Source: Zopfochytrium polystomum (taxonomy: Eukaryota; Chytridiomycota; Chytridiomycetes; Chytridiales; Chytridiaceae). Taken from it: DNA of 64,000 bases. The translations under genes were made by a program, and so were the position numbers. Under the pieces are notes generated by a model. The model saw nothing but the letters and a program-made list of their open reading frames with translations, had not been told where the DNA came from and did not search any database. The stretch covers positions 186,001-250,000 of the forward strand of contig JAIVFJ010000022.1 in assembly GCA_025765615.1 (NCBI GenBank), read 5' to 3'. Below are positions 12,192-22,892 of this stretch, one piece after another (position 1 is the first letter of the stretch; each line of letters opens with the position of its first letter).

Positions 12192-14714
12192 ATGCCCTCA
12201 GCGGCCCCGTCGCAGGCTACCAGCTCCTTCAACCCCGCGAGTGAAGCAGCCGCAGCCGTCGCTCGTCCGCTCCGCTCCCTTCCCGTGAGCGCGTCAGGGC
12301 CGTCTGCCGGCTCCCGCCCAAAGCACCCTCCACCCCTTCAAACTTGGTTGCATCAACAGCATGACCAACAAATACTACAACAGCAGCAGCAGCAGCAGCA
12401 GCAACAGCAGTACCAGCGGCAGCAAGCACGGCAGCAGCATCCAATGATCTCCCCACCTTCCTCCTCCTTCCCACCGGGTTTCACCACCGCCCCAGTAAGC
12501 GGGCATCCGCTCGGGTTATTTGGTTTCCTGCGCGTTGCTCTTGCAGACCCCAACGCCTCGTACGGTTACGTGGACTGCAACGTTCCGTCAAATCCTACCC
12601 TATGGCTGGCATACGTCCTGGTCCTATCGCACAACGTTCTCTCCCTTTTGTCATTCTCCGCGTTTCACCCAAGCCCGTCCTCTCCATCGTACTCGCCTAC
12701 CGTCGATGGACCCGTCGTCACCTTGGGAGACACCCCCGAGGATTCGATTCACATCGACCACGCCACCTCTTTTCGGCTCGGCGTTGCGGCGGCCCCGCTC
12801 ACCGGCCCCACCCTGATTGTCGACACCAACATCCCCAGCAACCGCGTCCGCTGGGTGTTCCGCTGTCACACGCACCATTCGCTGCCGCCCCCGTCTGGAC
12901 TCGAGTCCATGCGATCCATAACGTCTCTGGAATCGTGGTTGGCGGTCTTGCGGGGCAAGTCGTTGCTCTCTCGCCGTTCCCGGTCCGTGGACACCGGGCT
13001 GTCCTCAGCCGCAGCAACACCCACTTCCTTGGCGTCGGCGGGCGTCGCGGATTACTCGCAAGGTCGCGCGGGAATGCGGCGCACGTCAGAGAGCAGCAGC
13101 AATAACTTTTGGCCGGGGATCCGCGAGCGGGAGGCGCTTCCGCCCGCGCCAAAGTCGGCGGGATCGTCGGTTGGACTGTGGCTTCGGCGCAAAAAGTCTA
13201 GGGAAACGCTGCCTCGGGAGAACCTGACGCGCTCGAATTCTGCGAAACCGGCGGTCCCGCGGTCTTCTATGGAGACGGCACCGGCGACACGTGTGGTAAA
13301 CCCCCCTCGGCCACCACAACAACAACAGCAGCAGTCAGCTCCCCACCAGAAAGCGTATCCCCAACAGCCGATGCCGCAAGAACAGCAACTATCAGCCTTC
13401 ACAAACTTGCCTCCGCCGCTGTCGGCCATGCCCTCTTTCAACGGAAACAGGATGTACCAATACTCGCCTTCGTTGGGGTCCGCCAACTTTCCTATGGCTA
13501 CCGCTCCAACCACGGCCCACGGTCCGAGCTCCGGAATTCTGCCAACCGTCCCAATCGCCCCAAAAGCCGATTACTACACATCCATCGCCGCCCGAATGAT
13601 GCGCAAATACAGCAGCGACCCTCCTTCCGATCGCGAAAACACAATCACCAACCAGCCAGGGCTCCCATCCAACCATTCAACTTCATCCACGTCCCTGTCG
13701 ACCCTGCCACCAGCCCACTCCCGAAACGAGACTCCAACGAGCTCGGCGTCGCAGCCGTCGTCGGTGTCCCGATACAACACAGCCCCTCCATCCTTGCAGA
13801 GCGGCACCTCCTCAGCCCTGACGTCCCCGGCGTCGACGGCCGTGTTCACAACGCGGCAGCCCAGCCCCGCCAGCGAAGTCGACGACGGAACGCTGACAAG
13901 GCAAAAGTGGTCTGACGACGAAGACCGGTTCTTGCGCCTGATGTACCAGCAGGACGCCTACGCCCTCCTCGACAGGATGCCGACGACGCCCATTCCGCTA
14001 CTGCCGCCGCCGCGGAAGCAGTCGGCAGATGGCTTCAAATCCGCGCCGGCGCGGCTCGCTGGGCCCGCGCCGCCCCAGGCGACGGTGTCCCTCCCAGAAC
14101 CATTCCAGTTCAAGCCGCCGTCGACGCCGTACCTGTCCGCCGCGCAGACGCCGAAACCTCCCGCCCTCGGCCCGCGGGGCCGCGCCGGCGGGACGATGAC
14201 GCCGGGATCCGAATCCCCGCTCCCCGGCTCGCCGTTCCTCCGCGTCCGCAGCGCCGGTGGGGCCGCGCCGCCGACGCAGACGGCGTCGTTCCTGTCGACC
14301 GCGTCGAACCGCGCCTCCTTCGGCTCGCACCTCCCCGCGTCCGCAGACCCGGACCTCGACGCGGCGCCGGAGCGCGACGTGTTTGCGGCCAACGTGCGGG
14401 AGATTGTGGAGCGCCGGCGGGAGGGGCGGGACGGTGGCGGTGGCGGCGGCGGCGGGGATGGCCGTGGGCTGGACGCGCTGGTCGCGGCGGGCCGCGGGCG
14501 TCAGCAATGGGACGCTGGCGGACGAGAGGAGGAGCGGTACTTTAGCGAGGAGGGCGAGTTTAGGGTGAAGGCTGGGGGCGACGGCGGCGGCGAGGGTGGA
14601 GGGCGTCGACCGGAGAGCACGTGGAAAGGAAAGGAAAAGGCGCGGAAAGTCGATATTCCGAGAAGGTCGACGTCGCTGATGCCCAAGGCGAGGGCAGCCC
14701 TGCAGAGCGTGTGA
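12192..14714 (+). CDS. Ser/Pro/Gln-rich low-complexity protein
   Basis: A single open frame of about 840 residues. The start is placed at 12192 (MPSAAPSQ) because the upstream frame comes from tetranucleotide repeats. A polyglutamine run lies near residues 60-75 (CAG/CAA codons at about 12377-12410). A short, more globular stretch follows (about 12540-12900) in which two related phrases occur, VDCNVPSN and VDTNIPSNRVRW, suggesting a small duplicated motif. The rest is Ser/Pro/Ala-rich and probably disordered, with a Gly-rich and then Lys/Arg-rich C-terminus. I do not recognise a family; the style is that of a regulatory or scaffold protein. A candidate intron (GTAAGC at 12495 to TTGCAG at 12546, 52 nt) would move the downstream sequence out of the better frame, so it is not used here. 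Confidence 0.6.
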   Translation: MPSAAPSQATSSFNPASEAAAAVARPLRSLPVSASGPSAGSRPKHPPPLQTWLHQQHDQQILQQQQQQQQQQQYQRQQARQQHPMISPPSSSFPPGFTTAPVSGHPLGLFGFLRVALADPNASYGYVDCNVPSNPTLWLAYVLVLSHNVLSLLSFSAFHPSPSSPSYSPTVDGPVVTLGDTPEDSIHIDHATSFRLGVAAAPLTGPTLIVDTNIPSNRVRWVFRCHTHHSLPPPSGLESMRSITSLESWLAVLRGKSLLSRRSRSVDTGLSSAAATPTSLASAGVADYSQGRAGMRRTSESSSNNFWPGIREREALPPAPKSAGSSVGLWLRRKKSRETLPRENLTRSNSAKPAVPRSSMETAPATRVVNPPRPPQQQQQQSAPHQKAYPQQPMPQEQQLSAFTNLPPPLSAMPSFNGNRMYQYSPSLGSANFPMATAPTTAHGPSSGILPTVPIAPKADYYTSIAARMMRKYSSDPPSDRENTITNQPGLPSNHSTSSTSLSTLPPAHSRNETPTSSASQPSSVSRYNTAPPSLQSGTSSALTSPASTAVFTTRQPSPASEVDDGTLTRQKWSDDEDRFLRLMYQQDAYALLDRMPTTPIPLLPPPRKQSADGFKSAPARLAGPAPPQATVSLPEPFQFKPPSTPYLSAAQTPKPPALGPRGRAGGTMTPGSESPLPGSPFLRVRSAGGAAPPTQTASFLSTASNRASFGSHLPASADPDLDAAPERDVFAANVREIVERRREGRDGGGGGGGGDGRGLDALVAAGRGRQQWDAGGREEERYFSEEGEFRVKAGGDGGGEGGGRRPESTWKGKEKARKVDIPRRSTSLMPKARAALQSV

Positions 14715-16165
14715 AGTGGTCGCTGTTTCGAGGGCCGTTGACCGTCCCTCCCGACCGCCTCTCCACAAGCTCCAGCCTCTCGACCGGAAGCAACTGCGAA
14801 ACCTCGACTCCGGATCCAAGCTCGATAAGCTTCTCCGCCGCTAAACTGTTCTCTCTGGAAAAATCAAAAAAAAAAAAAAAAAAAAACCAACCCCCTTCGA
14901 GCCTCTCCATTTCTTCTGCTCTCCAACGCCCGTTCCGGAACCTCTGATCAATTTTCGTTCCTTTTTCGCCTTGTTCCATAACGTTCCAGTGCTTATGACC
15001 CATACTTATCCCAAAGCCGTTTCACCATTTTTTTGTTTCCCCCGATTCCCTCGTCTTTTTCACCGATTCCTTTCCCTTTATTTTGCAACCTCCATTTCTT
15101 CATTACCCAATCTCCTTTGCTCCCGCCGTTTCTCTCGCTTTTCTCCGCCGTAATTATGGAGTCTTGTTTCCCCCTCGTTCACCCTCTTCCTTTTTGTGCC
15201 TCCACTGGTCCTTCTTTTTTTTCGTTGACGCACTTGCACTGTTGGGTTCGTCGCTGCACGTCAAATTTTGACCTTCCTCTACCATTGTCTTTCTTTCTCG
15301 TACCAAAAAGTTCTAACGCCTGCCTTTTTTGTTCCCGCTTAGCCGCCCATCTTACCACCCACTAACCTCTTCCGACACGGTCTTTTAGCTGCCGTTCGTT
15401 ATTTTGTTGTTGTTGTTCCTTCCCTGAGCAATCCAAAACAAGAAGCGGTTTCTCCTTTTTTTGGGAATGATATTTATCACCCCACGGACGCACACTGACC
15501 TTACCGGGGCAGGGTTGGGGAGACCCGCTACACCGTCGGTCTTGGTAAGACCTCACCGTTGCGGTGTCGAACTGGTCAGGCTCATTTCGCACCATGTATT
15601 TGTCAGAAATCCGCATGCCACGGGGGGTCGCGCCCTGCAGACAATTTGCTCCAGTGGTTTCTTGTTTTCCTTCTATTTCTTTTTTTTTTGTTTGCGGGTG
15701 TGCGTCGAGTGGAACGATTTGAGCGCATGGCGGAATAGGAATCAAGCAACTTTTAGTAATATTTCTTCGATAGATCGGAACTGTGTGTGTGTTGAAGAGT
15801 GCGTCGCGTCGATGCTGGCACAGGCGAGCGAGGTAGCGGTGCGCCCTTTTTATTTCCGCGCCCACCCACAACCACAATCCACCCGCGATCCTCCTGTTCC
15901 CTTCCATCAACACTTGACATTGCATGCATTAAAAAATTGTGCATTGCGCCATGTATGCGCCTGGCGCAAGAGAAGACAGGTTGAAGAAAGAGCAAAGAAT
16001 AGAAAGAAAGAGAGTGTTTGAAAATCCATAAATCATGCCGACCACATGATTACTGTCCAGAAAAGGAAGGCAACTCTAGATTTTGCGTCGATGGCATCTG
16101 CGTCACTCGAAGGAAAAGAAATTGTGTCATGAGGCAAAATAAAATAACGAGGGGGCCAACCGCTG

Positions 16166-16314
16166 ATTGGTGCACTGCGATATCTCGAGGCTCGTCAATG
16201 CGATTGGCTTGTTTGAATTGCGATATCACGCAATCGATTGCAAAAGGAGCAGAAAATTTTTTCCTGCCGAACTGCGCCGGCCCACTTGGAATGCCAGGCA
16301 GCATCAATGATTGG
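16166..16314 (+). promoter_or_regulatory. Cluster of three inverted CCAAT boxes
   Basis: ATTGG occurs at 16166, 16203 and 16310, between 205 and 355 bp before the TATA box of the OPT gene. CCAAT boxes are known binding sites of the HAP/NF-Y complex in fungi; use here is an inference. Confidence 0.35.
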
Positions 16315-16519
16315 AGAGCTGCTTCTTTTCGTGCAGCCATCCACAGCAGCGTGTATGCACCAAAAAAGGAAATTCTTTTTCCTGCTTTGTCTTCAACAAA
16401 AAAAATTCTGTCGGGACCACATGGCCAACTGGCAAGCAGGCAGACAGAGCGACAGACAGACGGGCCAAGAGAAAGGAGAAATGGCGGACAAACAGCTGCC
16501 GATTCACGCCTCCAGCCCC

Positions 16520-16527
16520 TATATATA
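16520..16527 (+). promoter_or_regulatory. TATA box of the OPT transporter gene
   Basis: A perfect TATATATA stands 165 bp before the start codon in otherwise GC-balanced sequence. It is the clearest core promoter in the window and fits a strongly expressed gene with C-ending codon preference. Confidence 0.6.
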
Positions 16528-16691
16528 GGCAGGCCCGCCATTTCCAGCAGGTCATCACCCAACCACTCTATAGTACTCGTCCCCGGCCACTGGTTTGGCT
16601 GTTAATTACCCGTCCTGTTGCTTCCCCACCCACACACCCCCCCCTTAGAACAAACAGCCTGCTGGAGGCTCCCTCATCGTAATTGAGCGCA

Positions 16692-19332
16692 ATGACGCAA
16701 CAAGAATTCGTCCAGAAGTCGGACGGTACGTATGGGCTCTCGTGCCGTTTGAGCTTCCGCTGCCGCCACCGGTCCTAACTGAAGGACCATTTCAGGTTTG
16801 GACCAAACGGTCATCTCCGAGGCCGAGCTTGAGCTCGCTGTCGAGCGCAAGATCGAGCACGAGAAGGCGGCAGACAATGTCGACCCTGAGAGCGGAGAGT
16901 ACCTCGATGAAATCTACGACATCGTGGACGCCGTCGTTCCCCGCACGGACGACCCCACTCTTCCCGCCTTCACCTTCCGTGTCATCATCCTCGGTCTTGG
17001 CTTCAACCTGCTCCTTGCCTTCGTGAACACTCTGTTCATGTTCAGGACAAACTACTTCGTGAGTTGACGGGTTTGAATCGTTGTGGCGATAATAATTCTC
17101 ATCACTGTGTTTTCGAAACAGAGTCTGAACCCGTTCATCGGTGTGCTTATCGCATACCCGCTCGGCATTTTCATGTCGTGGGTGCTCCCTACCACCAAGT
17201 TCCTCGGCGGCCTGACCTTGAACCCCGGCAAGTTCAACCACAAGGAGCACGCCCTGATCTACGTCGCTTGCTCTTGCGCTGCATCGCCCGCCTACGCCCT
17301 CTACAACATCATTGGCCAGAAGTACCAGCTGTACCAGGCCGACCTGACTGCTGTTGCCTGTGTTTTCTTCGGCATTGTCACCCAGTGCTTCGGTTACGGT
17401 CTGGCTGGTCTGTGCCGTCGCTACCTTGTCCGCCCCGCTGCGATGCTGTGGCCCGGTAACCTGTCCACCATTGCCCTCCTGAACTCTCTGCACGACAACC
17501 ACGGCGGAGAGTCGTCGGGCAAGCTGAAGCTCTCTCGCTTCTCCTTCTTCTGGATTGTCACCGCTGTGGCCTTGGTTTGGGAGTTCTTCCCCCTGTTCAT
17601 CATGCCGGTCCTCGTCAGCGTTTCGCTGCTCTGTTACTTCTCGCCCAAGCTGTCGAACAACTCCACCGTCCCGTCGAGCTACTCTGCCAAGGTCCTTCGC
17701 GGTCTCGGCTCTGCTCAGCCAAACGGCGGTCTCGGCTTCCTCGCCCTCTCCTTCGACTGGTCCGTTGTGGGCTACCAGGCTCCCATCACCACCCCGCTTT
17801 GGGCCCTGCTCAACCAGATTCTTGGTTGCTGGTTCATGCTTTACTTCGTCGTCCCTCTCGTCTGGGTGAACAACGGCTTCGGCAAGGACTTCGAAATGGG
17901 CGCCAACCCCTTGGACGGGCCAAACGGCACTGGTCGGTTCCCGCTGGGTTTCTCGCTCAACACCCCTGCCTTGTTCGACGCCAACGGCACGTACATTGCT
18001 TCCCGTTCGCTCGTCGACAAAGCCACCCTTCGCCTGAAGGAGGCCACCTACAACGCGAAGGCTCCCGTCCGCATCTCGGCCTACTTCGCTGTTGAGTACC
18101 TCGCCTCGTTCATCGTCTTCGTCGCTGCCCTCGTTCATGTCGGCCTCTGGTACGGTGCTGACATTTGGCGCCGCTTCCGCACCGCCATGCGCGACCTCGA
18201 CACCTCTGACATTCACGCCAAGATGATGGACGTCTACCCCGATGTCCCTGACTTGTGGTACATCATTCTCCTTGCCGTCAACCTCGTCATTGCTATCGGC
18301 GTCTGCCAGTGGGGTGGCTTCGACCTCCCGTGGTGGGGTGTCATCCTCGGTCTCTTGCTCGCTGTTGTGTCCATCATCCCCATCGGCACCATCCAGGCTA
18401 TTTCTGGCCAGCAGATTGGTCTCAACGTCATGTCTGAGTTCTTGATCGGTCTTATCCTCCCAGGCCGCATTGCTGCCGTTATGTCCTTCAAAACCCTCTC
18501 CTACATGTCGATGTACCAGGGTCTCCTGCTCGTCGCGGATCTCAAGCTTGGCCACTACCTGAAGATCCCCCCCAGGGCCATGTTCACCGTTCAGCTTTTC
18601 GGAACCATCATCGCCGTCATCGTGAACGTCTTCTTCTCGTTCCAGATCTACGAGTCGTTCGGTCGCTCCGACAAGGCTGAGTACATTGTTCCTGGTGACC
18701 CCACCTCTGGCCACATCTGGAAGCTTCAGTCTGCCGAGCCCCCTGTCGGGTGGTCTGCTGCCAACTTCAACGTGTTCTTGAACGCTGGTGCCATTTGGGG
18801 TGCTATCGGCCCCGCCCGTTTCTTCGGCCCAGGCTCTCCATACGTCGCGACCCTCTGGGGTTTCCTCGTTGGGTTCATTGCGCCCTTCTTCCCGTGGGCG
18901 ATGCACAAGTTCTACCCCAATGGTTTCTGGCACTTGGTCAACATCCCCATTCTCGCTGTGTTCCCCGTCCAGGTCGGTGCCGTCCGCTCTGACATGATCA
19001 CCCCGCTCGTCCTCGGTATCGCCGTCAACTACTTCATCAAGAAGTACCAGCACGACTGGTGGAAGAAGTACGCCTACGTCATGTCGGCCGCCTTCGACTC
19101 CGGAACAGCCATTGCCATCACCGTCATCTTCTTCTCGTTCACCTTCAACGCCGACTACCAGATCATCCTGCCTTACAGCAAGGTCCAGTACGCCGACAGT
19201 GAAGGCTGCGCCCCCGACTACTTCCTCACCTGCACGGCCAACGCCAACTACGGAAACGCGTTCGGAAAGTCGTACGACATCACCACTGACGAGTACTGCT
19301 CGAGCATCAACTTCGGTGGCGAAGCCGCCTAA
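16692..19332 (+). CDS. Oligopeptide transporter, OPT family
   Basis: Imports small peptides by proton symport across the plasma membrane (family knowledge). Exons are 16692-16725, 16796-17058 and 17122-19332, giving 835 residues, a normal length. The signature NPGKFNHKEH follows the first membrane segments, and the second conserved box KIPPRAMF is present. The N-terminal 95 residues are acidic and cytoplasmic, with EYLDEIYDIVDAVVPRTDDP directly before the first helix as in fungal OPTs. About a dozen or more hydrophobic helices follow. The first exon codes only 11 residues. Codon use is strongly biased to C-ending codons, unlike neighbouring genes, which together with the TATA box suggests high expression. 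Confidence 0.95.
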
Positions 19333-20144
19333 GCGGATTCTCTGTGTGGTCTGTCATCCGTACGCCTGAATTCTTGACGTTTCTATGGTTGTTTCCTTTT
19401 TGTTGTTGTCCGCCTTCACCATCGTGCGCGCTGTTTTTCGTGAAGATCTCCGCTACCGATTGAGCCCCTCCTTCTTTATCCCTAGCGGAGCCCTTTTATT
19501 AGTGCTCTGGCCGATATTGTCCCCTACATGGCCTTTTTCTTCTTTTCTTTAACCCCCAGGTTGCTGTCGTCTCAAACATTTTGAGCGACGGTTATTACCT
19601 GTGGGCACCTCTCGGCCCGGTCATTGTCTGAGCCTCTCCATTAATTCGTTTCTATGTTTGGCGAGGGAAAGGTTTGCCTGCACCGGTTCGCAGTGCCCTT
19701 TTACATATTTAGTGGTCCCGGGTATGTTTCCGTGCTGCCGCCCCACCTTCTTCGAAATTTCGAGGGGTGTTGGGTTATTTGGTTTCATGTGTTTACCCCC
19801 ACCACGCCCGGTCGATGTGTCCTTTTTGCTTTGGATTTGAATGACAAAAGATAACCTCATTTCGATCGTTACACTTCCGTCCTGCGTAAGGCTTGGTGAG
19901 AGCGTGCTTGAACAAGCATTCATCGCGCGAAGTTCATTGCGCCTGTCCCCTTCTCTGCTTCCGTATCTGTCTATCTGTCTGTCTATGTGTCTGTCTATGT
20001 GTCTGTCTATCTGCCTGTCTGTCAGTCTAAATATCGGTCGGTCTGTCTGTCTGTCTGTCTGTTTGTGCCTGCCATGTCGCCGCCCTTTCTTGGCTTTCCG
20101 TGTGTGCAAACATCGATCCACGAGAAAGTTTTCAGAAAAACCTC
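19333..20144 (+). other. Intergenic region between OPT and RING-CH genes
   Basis: Contains the OPT 3' flank and, at about 19967-20072, a long GTCT/ATCT tetranucleotide tract that ends about 70 bp before the RING-CH start. No other gene is supported. Confidence 0.6.
19967..20072 (+). repeat. Imperfect (TCTG/TCTA)n tetranucleotide tract
   Basis: Some 25 mostly TCTG or TCTA units, broken by single substitutions, lie immediately upstream of the RING-CH gene. Confidence 0.8.
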
Positions 20145-21861
20145 ATGACCTCGTCGTCGTCCTCCACCATTGGCGAAACACCTGTCCATCGGCCGGCCCT
20201 GCTGATGGTGGGCTCGACTCCGGCCGCCGCCGGCGACCTGAGCACCCACTACTCTCCATCTGCTGCCGCCGATGATGCATCATCGGCCATTCCGCCCCCA
20301 GACGACCACCACCACCAGCACTACCACCACCACGACTCCTTGCACGCTGTCGTCGCTGCGTCCCCGTCGTCGTCATCGTCGTCGTCGTCGTCATCGTTAT
20401 TCTCCCCCCGCCGCCGCTCCCACCCTGCAGCCAAAGGGTCGCTGCTGGTGCTGCTGGGAGCTGGCCGACGAACTCGCAGACCCCCTCATCCGCGCATGCA
20501 CCGGCTGCAAAGACCCGGACCTCCAGTTCGTCCACCAGTCGTGCGTCGACTCGTACGTGAACTCCCTGCCCCCCCCCGCCGACGACGCTGCTAACCCGGA
20601 CGCTGACCCCCACGACGACGACGACGCCGAGTTCGCGGAAGGTGTTAGGCCCGCCGACGAAGAGCGAGGACGTTTGCATCCACAGCTGGCCGTGCGTCCC
20701 CGCGGCGGCGGGTTTGCTGGTCGACCGCGCTCGTGGAGAAGCCGGCTGCTGCAGCGCTGGTTGTGGCAGCCATTGACCGTGCCAGTAGACGATCGATTCG
20801 ACCTTCCGCCCGATTTGCTCGACGGCCTCGACATTGCAGCCCTCCGCCGGTCGTACGTCCCTCCACCACCCTCCTCTCTACCCACTCGTCCGTCACCCTC
20901 ATCAACAAGAACCCCCGAGAACAAAGAAAAGGAACCCGCATACCACCCCCCGAATGCGCACCCACCTCCAGCAGGAGCAGGAGAAGCAGCAACTCATCCG
21001 AACCGGAGCTTTGGCCTGGTCTCGCCGTGGACTCTTGCAGCCGCACTGACTACGTTCCTCCGCGTTCTCCTGCCCAACTCCCGCCTCCGCCGCTCCTTCC
21101 GCCGCCCCTCTTCCATCCCCTCTGGAACACCCGCCGCCGTCGTCCACCCAACACTAAAGTGCACACGATGCACGGATCCGTACACCGTCAAATACCTGCC
21201 CGTCCCCATGTCGCACACGATCAAAAAGACGCCCGAAGCGCGAAAAGCCCTTCTCGCCACCGTGGCGCTCATGCTCATCGTGACACTGTTGTGTGCCGCG
21301 GCGAGAGTAGGCATCCACGCAACGGAAGCCGCATGGTCCAGAAGCCCAGCAAACGATGTGGAAGCAGAAGGCTCCTGGCGTAATTACAACGGGGAGGAAG
21401 GGCACAAACGACCACACTGGCACCACGGCCGCCACGGCGGACGGCACCACCCACGAGCGGACGGAGAGGACTGGTGGAGCCGCGAAGTGCAGGAAGAAGA
21501 GACGGCGGAGCAGGCGGACAAAAGCCGCGGCGAGGAACCGCCGGCTGTGCCGTCTGCCGAGTCTGCGCGTCCACCCCTTCCTCACCGATTTCGGCCAGGA
21601 CACGGCTCCTCCTGGACCCATTATCGCCACCCGCCCCCGTCCCCGTCGCTGTACCGCCCACCGCATCCCGCTCCGCCACCCAAGCTGTCGCTCATGGTGG
21701 TCGTCGAGGCGCCGGGCGGGCTTACCATCCAGGCGCCGCTGTCGTCGATTGTGACGTTTCTGTGGGCCGTCGCGATGTTGCTGTTGACGGTGAGATGCGT
21801 CGAGATTTGCCGGTGGCTGGCCCGGTTTAGGGTCAAGACTGTGGTTGGGGTCGGTGCGTGA
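20145..21861 (+). CDS. MARCH-type RING-CH membrane ubiquitin ligase with a large insert
   Basis: RING-CH (RINGv) ligases ubiquitinate membrane proteins. The zinc ligands read in order: CWCC (20443), ACTGC, VHQSC (Cys at 20542), then, after about 205 residues instead of the usual 20-25, KCTRC (21160) followed by DPYTVKYLPVP, which matches the end of the MARCH5-type domain (CPQC..EY). The spacer is acidic, then Arg- and Pro-rich. Two hydrophobic helices follow, at about 21255-21320 and near the C-terminus (about 21735-21800), with a His/Arg-rich loop between. The 5' end is uncertain. The better N-terminus starts at 20145 but is one frame away from the RING part; an intron 20349-20430 (weak donor GTCGTC, good acceptor CCTGCAG) would join them, or the (TCG)n run carries an indel. 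A single-exon start at 20272 is the alternative. Confidence 0.7.
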
Positions 21862-22254
21862 GACGCCCTTGTGAGAAACCTAAGCATCCGGTGGCATCTC
21901 TTCCGTAAGCCGGCTCCCACTGCATCGCAGTGTTCTTCGTTTTTTTCTTCACTTTTGGAATACTCTACTCCACTTACTGGCTCGGCATCGCCGAACCCCC
22001 TTAATACCTCTGCGGGCCCCCTCCTTTTCTTTTGGCTCCTGCTTCCTTCTCTCCTTGAAACTTCAGAGCTCATATTCCCATTCACCCGAGCTCGCGCGCC
22101 TCTGTTTCTTATTGCGCGAATATTCCTCTTGGAAAAACTCCCTCCTTTGGGCGTTAGTGAACCTTGCACCTCTATTCTGCTGTCTACGGGTTCTCCCCCG
22201 CCGCACCTTTACCTTCCGTTCTTCTTATGCCCCACACCTGCCGCCGTCGTGCGG

Positions 22255-22701
22255 ATGGCCAATGCAGGTACGTTCCCCCATCCCCCCAATTCAGAGTCTA
22301 GCTTGGGAATGACTCTAAATCCTCGCTTTGATGCGCCGCTATCTCCTTTAGAGGTTTAGATATGCAAAACTCTTGTTGCACTTCCCCTTGCCAACTTCCT
22401 CTCCCCTTTCCCAATCCCACCCCGCCCCCCCTTTTTTTCCTCACTGCTTTTTTTGAATCCACCCTTTTTTTTTTCATTCCCTGTTACCCCTTCGTTGGAT
22501 TGGATTGCTGAATTTGTTTTACCCTCTATTATGCAGACCGTATGAAGAAAAGAACCTCTTGTAAAGGGCGGCGGACCTCAACGACTTCGTATTTTTTTTT
22601 TTTTTTTAGCGGAAGTGCGGAAGCCTCTGGCCGCGGCTAAACCTCTTTCGCAGAAGTGGAAAATGGGTGATATGGGATGTTGCTGTGAGGAAGCCAAATG
22701 A
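22255..22701 (+). CDS. Possible 42-residue protein in three exons
   Basis: Exons 22255-22267, 22537-22560 and 22610-22701 join in phase into a 42-residue basic protein (MANADRMKKR... ending GCCCEEAK). Splice signals are good: GTACGT donor, ATTATGCAG acceptor, GTAAAG donor and a T16 tract before TTTAG. An alternative donor at GTGATA (about 22666) with the acceptor TCTGTTCAG (22775) would instead give the end GSLIVAKIALR. I do not recognise either product. It could also be 5' leader of the IFT56 gene. Low confidence. Confidence 0.25.
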
Positions 22702-22892
22702 GACAGGCGCGGTCGACTCAAAGAAGCAACATGACGAATGTTGTGCCGAACGTTCACAAATTCCTTTCTGTTCAGGGTCGCTGATAGTGGCCAAGATCGC
22801 TCTGCGTTGAGCTCTGCGGCTGGGCGACGTCAACGATTCGTCAGTCTGCCCCATTTCCCAAAGTGGAAACTCCGCCTTCCAGACAATTCCAA

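Larger units (their letters stand above)
14715..16691 (+). other. Intergenic region, OPT upstream sequence
   Basis: Pyrimidine-rich 3' flank with an A18 run near 14869. No gene is firmly supported. On the minus strand, 15497-15620 holds an island of protein-like sequence (an open frame with MVRNEPDQFDTATV, ending at a GTAAGG donor) that also forms several small hairpins; its nature is unknown. The right third contains three inverted CCAAT boxes, a CAGA repeat (about 16438-16462) and the TATA box of the OPT gene. Confidence 0.5.

Noticed and set aside
15490..15660. U1 snRNA on the plus strand (CTTACC followed by GGGGCAGGG)
   Set aside because: The U1-70K loop and stem-loop II sequences are missing and the 5' end is not ACTTACCTG.
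16792..19053. Open frame of 753 codons on the minus strand opposite the OPT gene
   Set aside because: It is the mirror of strong C-ending codon bias in OPT; the product is acidic and featureless and no splice or promoter signal supports it.
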